Assembly: GCF_014650895.1 (NCBI RefSeq)
Contig: NZ_BMVV01000013.1
Coordinates: 154,605 to 218,604 of the forward strand
Source of the DNA: Streptomyces omiyaensis
GTDB taxonomy: Bacteria; Actinomycetota; Actinomycetes; Streptomycetales; Streptomycetaceae
DNA: 64,000 bases
Direction of reading: 5' to 3'
Shown: positions 48,120 through 56,508 of the stretch, piece by piece
Numbering within the stretch: the stretch's first letter is position 1
Layout: every line of letters begins with the position of its first letter
Program-made: the position numbers and the translations under genes
The notes under the pieces: generated by a model
Databases searched by the model: none
The model's input: only the letters and a program-made list of their open reading frames with translations
What the model was told of the DNA's origin: nothing

Positions 48120-49034
48120 GTGAACCGTTCCCCCCGCAACCGAGGCCTCGGCAAGGGCATCCGCCTCCTCGCCGTCCTCGGCGCCTTCGTCGCCGCGTCC
48201 GCGATGACCGTACCCACCTCCTCGGCCCAGCAGGCCGACACCCCGCGCGCCGCCACCGCCGCGGCCCTCGCGTCCACCAGCGACGCGGTCCTCCAGGCCG
48301 ACGTCCCCGGCACCGCCTGGTACACCGACCAGGCCACCGGCAAGGTGGTCGTCACCGTCGACGCGACCGTCTCGCAGGCCGAGGTCGCCACCCTCCGCAA
48401 GGCCGCCGGCACCAACGCGGCGAACCTGAGGATCGAGCGCACCGCCGGCAAGATCAACAAGCTCATCGCGGGCGGCCAGGCCATCTACGCGGGCGGCGGC
48501 CGCTGCTCGCTCGGCTTCAACGTCCGCAGCGGCAGCACCTACTACGCCCTCACCGCGGGTCACTGCACCAACTCCGCGAGCACCTGGTACACCAACTCCG
48601 CCAACACCGCGCTGCTCGGCAGCCGCGCCGGAACCAGCTTCCCCAACAACGACTACGGCATCATCCGCCACTCCAACGCCTCCGCCGCCGACGGACGCGT
48701 CTACCTCTACAACGGCAGCTACCGGGACATCACCGCCGCGGGCAACGCCTACGTCGGACAGTCCGTCCAGCGCAGCGGCAGCACCACCGGCCTGCGCGGC
48801 GGCACCGTCACCGGCCTCAACGCCACCGTCAACTACGGCAACGGCGACATCGTCTACGGCCTGATCCAGACCAACGTCTGCGCCGAGCCCGGCGACAGCG
48901 GCGGCGCCATGTTCTCCGGCACCACCGCCCTCGGACTCACCTCCGGCGGCAGCGGCAACTGCTCCTCCGGCGGCACCACCTTCTTCCAGCCCGTCACGGA
49001 AGCCCTCAGCGCCTACGGCGTCAGCGTCTTCTGA
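48120..49034 (+). CDS. Secreted S1 serine protease, streptogrisin-like
   Basis: 304 residues: signal peptide to about SSA(38), a short alpha-lytic-type propeptide with the conserved ending ERTAGKINKLIAGGQAIYAGGGRCSLG, then a chymotrypsin-fold mature protease. The triad is His in ALTAGHCTN, Asp in PNNDYGIIRHSN and Ser in AEPGDSGGAMFS, as in Streptomyces griseus proteases A/B. GGAGGA precedes the GTG at 48120. Specificity pocket residues (TSGGSGNCSSGGTTF) suggest large hydrophobic P1 preference as in SGPA/B. A strong terminator follows. Confidence 0.94.
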   Translation: MNRSPRNRGLGKGIRLLAVLGAFVAASAMTVPTSSAQQADTPRAATAAALASTSDAVLQADVPGTAWYTDQATGKVVVTVDATVSQAEVATLRKAAGTNAANLRIERTAGKINKLIAGGQAIYAGGGRCSLGFNVRSGSTYYALTAGHCTNSASTWYTNSANTALLGSRAGTSFPNNDYGIIRHSNASAADGRVYLYNGSYRDITAAGNAYVGQSVQRSGSTTGLRGGTVTGLNATVNYGNGDIVYGLIQTNVCAEPGDSGGAMFSGTTALGLTSGGSGNCSSGGTTFFQPVTEALSAYGVSVF

Positions 49035-49071
49035 TCCCCCGACCGACCCCGCCCCGTGACCGGGGCACACG

Positions 49072-49105
49072 ACGCGCCGGGCAGGCTTCCCCCTGCCCGG
49101 CGCGT
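49072..49105 (+). terminator. Terminator of the streptogrisin-like gene
   Basis: Perfect 13-bp stem ACGCGCCGGGCAG / CTGCCCGGCGCGT (49072-49084, 49093-49105) followed by a C/T-rich run with TTTT at 49117-49121. Confidence 0.8.
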
Positions 49106-49191
49106 TCCCCCGTGCTCTTTTCCCGCCGCCGGGAGGGAACCGCATCGTTCCGCGCCGGGTCATGACCTGCATGACACAAGGCGGGAACACC

Positions 49192-49338
49192 ATGGGCGAC
49201 GAGCCGACCTGGGGAGAACTCCTCCTGACCTTCGTCCTCGTCATGGGCGTTCCCACGGTCATCGTCGGAGGCGTGGTCTTCTCCCTCGTGGGCCTGGCCT
49301 TCTGGGCGACGGCACCGGAGCGCCCGTGGAGACGCTGA
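49192..49338 (+). CDS. Tiny single-TM membrane protein (hypothetical)
   Basis: 48 residues: MGDEPTWGELLLTFVLVMGV then VPTVIVGGVVFSLVGLAFWAT and a basic end PERPWRR. One long or two short hydrophobic helices with positive C-terminus inside. In-frame ATGs at 49171 and 49162 would lengthen it to 55 or 58 residues; 49192 has AAGGCGGG upstream. No family recognised. Codon third positions are G/C-rich and the hydrophobic pattern is coherent, which supports coding, but no homology can be tested here. Confidence 0.55.
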   Translation: MGDEPTWGELLLTFVLVMGVPTVIVGGVVFSLVGLAFWATAPERPWRR

Positions 49339-49548
49339 AACGCCGCCGTCGCCCGCCGCCCCGCCGCCCTGTCCGACCGCGCGTGCTTCCCGGGCGTCGC
49401 GCGGCCCGGATCCCTCCCGGCGGCGGGAGGGGGTGCGGCTGCCCCGATCGGCTGAAGGGACGGGCCACGCGGGCGGATGAACGGATCGCGGAGGGCCCGA
49501 CGCCCTAGCTTGAGGAGCGTTTCGCCCTCCCGACCAAAGGTGTCCACC

Positions 49549-49740
49549 ATGCGCTCCCTCCTCCCCGTCCTCGCCGCAGGCGCCCTCGTCCTCGGCAGCG
49601 CCGGATTCGCGAACGCCGACGTGAACGTGGAATACGAGCCCGAGACCTCCTACACCGTCGTCTTCGGCGACTGGGGGCAGTTCGCCGCCGACGACGTGTT
49701 CAACGCCGGCCACGACAACACCGTCGGTTCCGACGACTGA
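49549..49740 (+). CDS. Small secreted acidic peptide (hypothetical)
   Basis: 63 residues: signal peptide MRSLLPVLAAGALVLGSAG / FANA, mature about 40 residues, very acidic (DVNVEYEPETSYTVVFGDWG...), without cysteines. AAAGGTG precedes the ATG and TAGCTT at 49506-49511 could be a -10. Mature peptide contains only Tyr/Trp/Phe and Asp/Glu/Asn patterns, unlike chaplins or rodlins. Function unknown. Convergent with the phytase; two hairpins separate them. Confidence 0.65.
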   Translation: MRSLLPVLAAGALVLGSAGFANADVNVEYEPETSYTVVFGDWGQFAADDVFNAGHDNTVGSDD

Positions 49741-49745
49741 TCCAC

Positions 49746-49852
49746 GGGCCCCGGTACGGCACGCGGCGCGCCCGCGCCGTACCGGGGCCCGGCGGCTGTG
49801 CGACGACAGCGCCGGCCGGAGCCGTCGACGCACGGCTTCGACCGGCGCTGTC
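49746..49852. terminator. Two adjacent strong hairpins between convergent genes
   Basis: First: perfect 15-bp stem GGGCCCCGGTACGGC / GCCGTACCGGGGCCC (49746-49760, 49776-49790). Second: 11-bp stem GACAGCGCCGG / CCGGCGCTGTC (49805-49815, 49842-49852) with an inner GAGCCGT/ACGGCTT stem. Together they serve transcripts from both sides. Confidence 0.75.
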
Positions 49853-49919
49853 CCGCGACAGGGGCGCGCCGCACGCGCCCGGACGGGACATCGGCCGCGT
49901 CGGCACCGGCGGCCCGGGA

Positions 49920-51227
49920 TCAGTCGTCGAGGGCGTCCAGGACCTCGCCGAGGTCGACGAACTTGAAGCCGGTCGCGTCGCGGCCGTCGCCGAGGGTGTC
50001 GTGCCCGTCCTGGACGACCAGGAGGCCGCGGGGGTACTTGGAGCCGAGGGGGGCGTTGAGGGCCGCGGCGCCGTCGCACTCCTCGGACCCGTCGAGGGCG
50101 CCGTTCGCGGCGGTGACCCGGAAGCCGCCCTCGTACTCGTTGGCGTCCGCCGGCTCGCGGTCGTAGGCGGCGAAGGTGTCGTCGCCCTGGCTGGAGGCGA
50201 GGAGGTAGCCGTCGCCGTCGGACTCGGTGAGCAGCGTCAGGCCCTCGACGTCCGCGGAGATCCTGGTGCCGCCGAAGCCGGGGTCGTCGCCCGGCGCGCA
50301 CTCCTCGGTCTCCTCGTCGTAGACACCGGGAACGCCGTACTCGCGCACCTTGTCGATGAGCTTCGGCGTGCCGGTGAGGTCGGCCCGCAGGCGCCAGATG
50401 CCGACGTCCTCCTGGCCCGCGTAGAGGACGCCGTTCGCCGGGTCGACGACCATGCCCTCGACCTGCGGCAGCTCGCCGGGCTCGCCGCACGGGGACCACG
50501 AGGTGCCGTCGGGCAGCCGGAAGGAGGAGGGCAGGTCCAGGGTGCGGACCGTGCGGTAGGTGACCCTGCCGCCCGCGGCCGGCAACAGCTCCAGGAGGGC
50601 GACGGTGGTGCGCTCGCGGCGACTGACCAGGGCGTAGGCCTTCCCGGTCGCCGGGTCCGTCCAGGTCGCCAGGCCGTAGGCGGTCCGCTGGTCGTCGATC
50701 TCGTCCTGGTCCCGGGAGAAGACGGGCGGCGCGAGGGGGTCGGTGACGTCGGTCAGCGGACCGGAGGCCCGGTCGCGGTCGATGCGGTAGAAGCGCAGAC
50801 GGTCGTGGCCGCGGTCGCTGGTGACGGCCAGGTCGGCCCTCCCCGAAGAGAGGCGCAGGCCGTGGACGAGGTCCACGTTGTTGAAACGGCCCGGGGCGTG
50901 GTCCTCACCGGCCGCGGGGGGCGCGGCTATCGACTGGACCGGGCGCGCGTCCAGGTCGTAGACGCGCAGGCCGCCCTCCTTGGCGGTGGCGACGACGAGG
51001 CTGCGTCCGGGGGCGGCGGCGTTGCGCCAGATGGCCGGGTCGTCCGCGTCGGCGTGACCGCCCTCCTCGTCGTCGTGCAGCGGCGGCGTCTCCGCACGGG
51101 GGGTCACGGCGGGCAGGGCGTCGGCGTGCACGCGGTGCCGGGCCTCGGCGGGCACGGCCAGTGCCGCCGCCGCGAGAGCGGTGACCACGGTCAGCACGGC
51201 TGATCGGACGATGACGGAGCGATGCAC
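49920..51227 (-). CDS. Secreted beta-propeller phytase
   Basis: 435 residues with a signal peptide (about 1-32). Mature sequence shows the beta-propeller phytase pattern: DADDPAIWRNAAAPGRSLVVATAKEGGLRVYDLDARPVQS, RFNNVDLVHGLRL, RDQDEIDDQRTAYGLATW and VEGLTLLTE with many Asp/Glu for calcium and phosphate binding. Releases phosphate from inositol phosphates outside the cell. GTG at 51227 has GAGGAGAG six bases before. A PhoP-type box was not seen upstream, though the repeats are weak and easily missed by eye. Confidence 0.88.
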   Translation of the reverse strand: MHRSVIVRSAVLTVVTALAAAALAVPAEARHRVHADALPAVTPRAETPPLHDDEEGGHADADDPAIWRNAAAPGRSLVVATAKEGGLRVYDLDARPVQSIAAPPAAGEDHAPGRFNNVDLVHGLRLSSGRADLAVTSDRGHDRLRFYRIDRDRASGPLTDVTDPLAPPVFSRDQDEIDDQRTAYGLATWTDPATGKAYALVSRRERTTVALLELLPAAGGRVTYRTVRTLDLPSSFRLPDGTSWSPCGEPGELPQVEGMVVDPANGVLYAGQEDVGIWRLRADLTGTPKLIDKVREYGVPGVYDEETEECAPGDDPGFGGTRISADVEGLTLLTESDGDGYLLASSQGDDTFAAYDREPADANEYEGGFRVTAANGALDGSEECDGAAALNAPLGSKYPRGLLVVQDGHDTLGDGRDATGFKFVDLGEVLDALDD

Positions 51228-51483
51228 GCGACTCTCCTCTGCAGGCGGGTGGCCGGACCTGCACGAGCCTGATTCCGCGGGGTGTCCGTACGGCAGCCGC
51301 CGCACGACCGGGAGCACCCGACCCGGGTGTACTCCCGGTGAACGACCTGACTCCGCAACGGCTTTCGGTCGCGGACCGGCCGGCCCGGCCCGCGGCGCCG
51401 GCGGCCCGCGGCACGCAGCGAAGCGGCGCGGTGCGGACCCGGGCGCGGGGTTCGGGCCGGGGCGGAGACAGGTGCCGGATCAC

Positions 51484-51497
51484 GTGAGCGCGCTCAC
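51484..51497. promoter_or_regulatory. Palindrome upstream of the ECF sigma gene
   Basis: GTGAGCGCGCTCAC, perfect 14-bp palindrome, 51-64 bp before the sigma start, in the 320-bp divergent gap 51228-51547. Operator-like; similar in style to LacI sites but distinct from GAGAGCGCTCTC. Confidence 0.45.
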
Positions 51498-51513
51498 TTT
51501 CCGGCGCCGAAGG

Positions 51514-51541
51514 GGAACCGGCGCGGGCGAGCGGACACTTT
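51514..51541 (+). promoter_or_regulatory. Possible ECF-type promoter of the sigma gene
   Basis: GGAACC at 51514-51519 is a common ECF -35 element, with ACACTT/TTTCC about 16 bp downstream near 51536. Transcription would start close to the GTG, implying a leaderless, possibly self-activated message. Confidence 0.35.
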
Positions 51542-51547
51542 CCGGGT

Positions 51548-52189
51548 GTGAAGTCCCCCTTGAACGAACGGATCCGGTCCGGAGACCGGGCGGCGTTCGC
51601 CGAGATCTTCGACGAGCACGCGCGCGTCGTCTACGCCCATGCCGTCCGCACGACGGGCGACTGGGCCGTCGCCGAGGACGTCATGTCCCTCACCTTCCTG
51701 GAGGCGTGGCGGCTGCGCGACAAGATGGCGGCGGAGGTCGGCAGCGTCCGCGGCTGGCTGCTCGGCATCGCGACGAACGTCATGCGCAACACCGCCCGGG
51801 CGGCCCGCAGACACAGGGAGGCGATGTCCCGGCTGCCCCGCCCGGAGTCGCTGCCCGACTTCTCCGACGAGGTGGTCGGACAGCTCGCCGACGGTCAGAG
51901 ACTGGCCGCCGTCGCCCGGGCGCTGCGGCGCCTGAAGCAGTCGGAGCGCGAGGTGTTCACCCTGGTCGTCTGGTCCGACCTGGGGTACGCGGCGGCCGCG
52001 GAAGCGCTGCGGATTCCCGTCGGCACCGTGCGGTCCCGCCTCTCGCGGGCCCGGGAGAAGCTGCGCGGGCTCGTCGACGAGGAACTGGCGGCCGGCGCGC
52101 GGGACGGGGGAGCGCAGCGGCGCAGCGGACACCCACCGGCCGACGGGGCGGCCCCGGCCCCGCTTCCCGACAGGGCGAGGACACCATGA
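51548..52189 (+). CDS. ECF RNA polymerase sigma factor
   Basis: 213 residues. Region 2: DRAAFAEIFDEHARVVYAHAVRTTGDWAVAEDVMSLTFLEAWR. Region 4: RLKQSEREVFTLVVWSDLGYAAAAEALRIPVGTVRSRLSRAREKL. The C-terminal 35 residues are a Gly/Ala/Pro/Arg tail. No RBS; probably leaderless GTG. The stop overlaps the next gene by 4 bp. The sigma plus CU044_5270-type membrane protein pairing is widespread in actinomycetes, and the partner is the likely anti-sigma. Confidence 0.9.
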   Translation: MKSPLNERIRSGDRAAFAEIFDEHARVVYAHAVRTTGDWAVAEDVMSLTFLEAWRLRDKMAAEVGSVRGWLLGIATNVMRNTARAARRHREAMSRLPRPESLPDFSDEVVGQLADGQRLAAVARALRRLKQSEREVFTLVVWSDLGYAAAAEALRIPVGTVRSRLSRAREKLRGLVDEELAAGARDGGAQRRSGHPPADGAAPAPLPDRARTP

Positions 52190-53202
52190 ACGCGGAACAG
52201 CGTGACCAGCAGGAGCGGTTCGAGCGCGGGCGGGCGAAGGAGAGCCTGCCGGCGCCTTCCCACCCGGAGCTTCCGCCGGACCGGATGGAGGCCCGTCGAC
52301 GGCACCTCCTGGGCGAGGTCGACCGGCAGGCCCGGGCGGACTCCCGCGGTCGGGCTCCGCGGCCGCGGCGGCGGACGGTCCTGGTCCTGGCCACCGCCGT
52401 GACCGCGGGTGCGGCGGTCGGCGTGCTCGGCGCTCTCGACGCCGGACCCGGCACCCCCACCGGCCCGGCACGTGTGCCGCCGGCCTCCGCGGCGTCGGTC
52501 CGGCTGCTGGAACGGGCGGCCCTGGCGGCCCGTGTGACGCCCCGTGAGGAAGCGCGCGCCGGTCAGTACGTCTACGTCCGGACGGTCGGTCACACGTCGG
52601 CCCTGTCCGAGGACAAGGCCGGCCGGACGGACCTCGAGCGCGTGGACGACGGCATGGAGCAGTGGACCTCGGTGGACGGCAGCGAGGACACGCTGCAGAG
52701 GAAGGGGGGCAGGGACAGCGTGCTGCCGGGCGTCGAGGGCGGGGGCCTGGCCGCGCCGACGTACGCCTCGCTCGCCGCCCTGCCGACCGACCCCCGGACC
52801 CTGCTGGAGACGATCCGCGACGACGCCGAGAGGAATCACGGCGCCGGTTCGGGTTCCACGACGGGGCCGGACCAGCAGTCCTTCGTCGCCATCGGAGACC
52901 TGCTGCGCAGCGGTGCCGCCGGCCCGGAGCTCACCGCCGCCCTCTACCGGGCCGCCGCCCTCATCCCCGGCGTCGACGTCGCGCCCGACGCGGTCGACGC
53001 CGTGGGACGGCGCGGGGTCGCCGTCGCCCGCGTGCACGCGGGCGAGCGCACGGAGTGGATCCTCGACGGGAGCACTGCCCGCCTCCTGGGCGAGCGGACC
53101 GTGCTGCTGGAGGACGGCGCCTGGGGCGAGGCGGGCGACGTGGTCTCCTCGGTGGCCGTGGTCGCCGTCGGCATCGTCGACGACGCGGGGCAGAGGCCGT
53201 GA
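52186..53202 (+). CDS. CU044_5270 family membrane protein, likely anti-sigma partner
   Basis: 338 residues. Cytoplasmic N-terminus (about 1-63, basic and Glu-rich, containing LPPDRMEARRRHLLGEVDRQA), one TM helix (RRTVLVLATAVTAGAAVGVLGAL, about 63-85) and an extracytoplasmic domain with YVYVRTVGHTSALSE, ERVDDGMEQWTSVDG and WILDGSTARLLGER. It lacks the HxxxCxxC zinc motif. Overlap with the sigma gene (ATGA) and the membrane layout suggest it holds the sigma factor and senses outside conditions; inferred, not shown. Confidence 0.82.
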   Translation: MNAEQRDQQERFERGRAKESLPAPSHPELPPDRMEARRRHLLGEVDRQARADSRGRAPRPRRRTVLVLATAVTAGAAVGVLGALDAGPGTPTGPARVPPASAASVRLLERAALAARVTPREEARAGQYVYVRTVGHTSALSEDKAGRTDLERVDDGMEQWTSVDGSEDTLQRKGGRDSVLPGVEGGGLAAPTYASLAALPTDPRTLLETIRDDAERNHGAGSGSTTGPDQQSFVAIGDLLRSGAAGPELTAALYRAAALIPGVDVAPDAVDAVGRRGVAVARVHAGERTEWILDGSTARLLGERTVLLEDGAWGEAGDVVSSVAVVAVGIVDDAGQRP

Positions 53203-53261
53203 GGAGCCGGCGGGGCACGGTGCTCCCCACCGAAGCCGGCAACGGCGCGAGGGGAGTCGGC

Positions 53262-53309
53262 GCGGCGGGCGTTCCCGCCGCCCGGCCCGTCCGGCGGGCC
53301 CCCTTTTTT
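53262..53309. terminator. Double hairpin with T-run
   Basis: GCGGCGGG-CGTT-CCCGCCGC (53262-53281) followed by GGCCCG-TCCGG-CGGGCC (53284-53300) and CCCTTTTTT (to 53309). Classic rho-independent terminator for the plus-strand sigma operon; lies between convergent genes. Confidence 0.85.
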
Positions 53310-53343
53310 CCTCGCGGGGACCCGCCGACGCGTCACTCCGGCC

Positions 53344-54330
53344 TCACTCCGCGCGCCCCTCGAAGGCGGCGAGGATCCGTTCGGCCGCCAGGGTCGCGGT
53401 GAGTTCCCCGTCGCGGACCCGTCGTTCGACCTCCGGGGTGAGGGCGCGGACGGCCGGGGCGGCGTGGAGACGGGCGAGGAGCTCGTCGCGGACCATCGTC
53501 CAGGTCCAGTCGACCTGCTGGTCACGGCGTCTGGCGTCGAGGCGGCCGGTGGCGTGGAGGAGGGAGCGGTGCTTCTCCAGGCGCTCCCACACCTCGTCGA
53601 GGCCGGTGGACTCGCGGGCGCTGCACGTCAGCACCGGTGGCGTCCACACCGCCTCGCGGCCGTGCATCAGCCGCAGTGCGCCCGCGAGTTCGCGGGCGGC
53701 GGCGCGGGCGTCGGCCGCGTGCGGGCCGTCGGCCTTGTTCACCGCCACGATGTCCGCCAGCTCCAGGACGCCCTTCTTGATGCCCTGGAGCTGGTCGCCC
53801 GTGCGGGCCAGGGTGAGGAGGAGGAAGGAGTCGACCATGTTCGCCACGGCCGTCTCCGACTGGCCGACGCCGACCGTCTCCACGAGGACGACGTCGTAGC
53901 CGGCGGCCTCCATCACCACCATCGACTCGCGGGTGGCCTTGGCGACCCCGCCGAGCGTGCCCGCGCTGGGAGACGGCCGCACGAACGCGGCCGGATCCAC
54001 GGCGAGCCGTTCCATCCGGGTCTTGTCGCCGAGGATCGAGCCTCCGGTACGGGTGGAGGAGGGGTCGACGGCGAGCACCGCCACCCGGTGCCCGAGGCCG
54101 GTCAGCATCGTGCCGAAGGCGTCGATGAAGGTCGACTTCCCGACGCCGGGCACGCCGCTGATGCCGATCCGCCGGGCCCGGCCGCCGTGCGGCAGCAGCC
54201 GGGTCAGCAACTCCTGGGCGAGGACGCGGTGATCGGGGCGGGTGGACTCCACGAGGGTGATGGCGCGCGCCACGAGGGCGCGCCTCCCCTCCCGCACACC
54301 CTTCTCGTACGTGTCGAGGTCGATGGCCAT
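53344..54330 (-). CDS. meaB: Methylmalonyl-CoA mutase-associated GTPase MeaB
   Basis: 328 residues, G3E-family P-loop GTPase that protects and reloads methylmalonyl-CoA mutase with adenosylcobalamin. Walker A GVPGVGKST (about residue 60), base/switch segments VDPSSTRTGGSILGDKTRM, VETVGVGQSE and VNKADG (NKxD). The C-terminal dimerisation arm is normal. ATG 54330 is 3 bp after the mutase stop. Third gene of mutA-mutB-meaB. Confidence 0.95.
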   Translation of the reverse strand: MAIDLDTYEKGVREGRRALVARAITLVESTRPDHRVLAQELLTRLLPHGGRARRIGISGVPGVGKSTFIDAFGTMLTGLGHRVAVLAVDPSSTRTGGSILGDKTRMERLAVDPAAFVRPSPSAGTLGGVAKATRESMVVMEAAGYDVVLVETVGVGQSETAVANMVDSFLLLTLARTGDQLQGIKKGVLELADIVAVNKADGPHAADARAAARELAGALRLMHGREAVWTPPVLTCSARESTGLDEVWERLEKHRSLLHATGRLDARRRDQQVDWTWTMVRDELLARLHAAPAVRALTPEVERRVRDGELTATLAAERILAAFEGRAE

Positions 54331-54333
54331 GGG

Positions 54334-56508
54334 TCAGAGGTCGTGTCCCAGGTCGGCCGCGAGCCGTCGCACCAGGTCGGCGGCCGCGTCCGGGATGACG
54401 GTGCCGGGCGGGAAGACCGAGGCGGCGCCCATCTCCAGGAGGGTGGGCACGTCCTGGGGCGGGATGACCCCGCCGACCACGATCATGATGTCCTCCCGGC
54501 CCTCCGCGGCCAGCTCGTCCCGCAGCGCCGGGACGAGCGTGAGGTGACCGGCCGCGAGGGACGAGACGCCCACGATGTGGACGTCCGCCTCGACGGCCTG
54601 CCGGGCCACCTCGGCCGGGGTCTGGAACAGCGGGCCGACGTCGACGTCGAAGCCCAGGTCGGCGAAGGCGGTCGCGATCACCTTCTGGCCGCGGTCGTGG
54701 CCGTCCTGGCCCATCTTGGCGACCAGGATGCGGGGACGGCGGCCCTCGGCCTCCTCGAAGGAGCCGACGAGGGCACGGGTGGACTCCACGTTCGGGGACT
54801 CGCCTGCTTCGTTGCGGTACACGCCGGAGATCGTACGGATCTGGCCGGAGTGCCGGCCGTACACCTTCTCCAGGGCGTCCGAGATCTCGCCGACGGTGGC
54901 CTTCTCGCGGGCGGCCCGCACGGCCAGTTCCAGGAGGTTGCCCTCGCCGCCCGCGGCCCGGGTGAGGTCGTCGAGCGCGTCCCGGCAGGCCCGCTCGTCG
55001 CGCTCCGCGCGCAGGCGCCGCAGCTTCTCGATCTGCTGGGCGCGCACGGACGAGTTGTCGACCTTCAGGACCTCGATCTGCTCGTCGCCGTCGACGCGGT
55101 ACTTGTTCACGCCGATGACCGGCTGGCGGCCGGAGTCGATCCGCGCCTGGGTGCGGGCCGCGGCCTCCTCGACGCGGAGCTTGGGGATGCCCGCGTCGAT
55201 GGCCTGCGCCATGCCGCCGGCCGCCTCGACCTCCTGGATGTGCTGCCAGGCCCGGCGCGCCAGGTCGTAGGTCAGCCGCTCCACGTAGGCGCTGCCGCCC
55301 CAGGGGTCGATGGTGCGGGTGGTGCCCGACTCCTGCTGGATGAGGAGCTGGGTGTTGCGCGCGATGCGGGCCGAGAAGTCGGTGGGCAGCGCGAGCGCCT
55401 CGTCGAGCGCGTTGGTGTGCAGCGACTGGGTGTGGCCCTGCGTCGCCGCCATGGCCTCGACGCACGTGCGCGTCACGTTGTTGAAGACGTCCTGCGCGGT
55501 CAGCGACCAGCCGGAGGTCTGCGAATGGGTGCGCAGCGAGAGCGACTTGGCGTTCTTCGGGTCGAACTCCCTGACCAGCTTCGCCCACAGGAGGCGCGCC
55601 GCGCGCAGCTTGGCGATCTCCATGAAGAAGTTCATGCCGATCGCCCAGAAGAAGGAGAGCCGCGGCGCGAAGGCGTCCACGTCCAGACCCGCCTCCCGGC
55701 CCGCGCGGAGGTACTCGACGCCGTCCGCGAGGGTGTAGGCCAGCTCCAGGTCGGCCGTCGCGCCCGCCTCCTGGATGTGGTAGCCGGAGATGGAGATCGA
55801 GTTGTAGCGGGGCATGTTCCGCGAGGTGAAGGCGAAGATGTCGGAGATGATCCGCATCGACGGCTTCGGCGGGTAGATGTAGGTGTTGCGGACCATGAAC
55901 TCCTTGAGGATGTCGTTCTGGATGGTCCCGGCGAGCTTGTCGGCGGAGACGCCCTGCTCCTCCGCCGCCACGATGTAGAGGGCGAGGACGGGCAGCACCG
56001 CGCCGTTCATCGTCATCGACACCGACATCCGGTCCAGCGGGATCCCGTCGAACAGCTGCCGCATGTCGTAGATCGAGTCGATCGCCACGCCGGCCATGCC
56101 GACGTCGCCGGTGACCCGCGGGTGGTCGCTGTCGTACCCGCGGTGGGTCGGCAGGTCGAAGGCGACCGACAGGCCCTTCTGGCCGGCGGCCAGGTTCCGC
56201 CGGTAGAAGGCGTTGGACTCCTCGGCGGTCGAGAACCCCGCGTACTGGCGGATGGTCCAGGGCTGGTTGACGTACATCGTCGGGTAGGGGCCGCGCAGGA
56301 ACGGCGCGATGCCGGGGTACGTCTCCAGGAAGTCGACGTCCTCCAGGTCGCTCCCCGTGTACAGGGGCTTGACCGTGATGCCCTCGGGCGTCTCCCACAG
56401 CAGCTCGTCGCCGCCGGAGGCCCGCTTGACGGCGGCCCGCCACTCCTCGGGGCTGCCGGCCGGGGACGGGGATCCGAGGTCGATCCCGGTGAAGTCGGGG
56501 ATTCCCAT
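54334..56508 (-). CDS. mutB: Methylmalonyl-CoA mutase, catalytic (large) subunit
   Basis: 724 residues. TIM-barrel substrate domain (VKPLYTGSDLEDVDFLETYPGIAPFLRGPYPTMY; PWTIRQYAGF; RNTQLLIQQESG) and a C-terminal B12-binding domain with DGHDRG (DxHxxG, cobalt-coordinating His), GVSSLAAGH and VVGGVIP. Interconverts R-methylmalonyl-CoA and succinyl-CoA; in Streptomyces it supplies methylmalonyl-CoA extenders for polyketides and runs propionate/odd-chain catabolism. ATG at 56508 shares one base with the mutA stop (TGATG). The longer upstream open frame is the mutA gene read in another frame. Confidence 0.97.
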   Translation of the reverse strand: MGIPDFTGIDLGSPSPAGSPEEWRAAVKRASGGDELLWETPEGITVKPLYTGSDLEDVDFLETYPGIAPFLRGPYPTMYVNQPWTIRQYAGFSTAEESNAFYRRNLAAGQKGLSVAFDLPTHRGYDSDHPRVTGDVGMAGVAIDSIYDMRQLFDGIPLDRMSVSMTMNGAVLPVLALYIVAAEEQGVSADKLAGTIQNDILKEFMVRNTYIYPPKPSMRIISDIFAFTSRNMPRYNSISISGYHIQEAGATADLELAYTLADGVEYLRAGREAGLDVDAFAPRLSFFWAIGMNFFMEIAKLRAARLLWAKLVREFDPKNAKSLSLRTHSQTSGWSLTAQDVFNNVTRTCVEAMAATQGHTQSLHTNALDEALALPTDFSARIARNTQLLIQQESGTTRTIDPWGGSAYVERLTYDLARRAWQHIQEVEAAGGMAQAIDAGIPKLRVEEAAARTQARIDSGRQPVIGVNKYRVDGDEQIEVLKVDNSSVRAQQIEKLRRLRAERDERACRDALDDLTRAAGGEGNLLELAVRAAREKATVGEISDALEKVYGRHSGQIRTISGVYRNEAGESPNVESTRALVGSFEEAEGRRPRILVAKMGQDGHDRGQKVIATAFADLGFDVDVGPLFQTPAEVARQAVEADVHIVGVSSLAAGHLTLVPALRDELAAEGREDIMIVVGGVIPPQDVPTLLEMGAASVFPPGTVIPDAAADLVRRLAADLGHDL

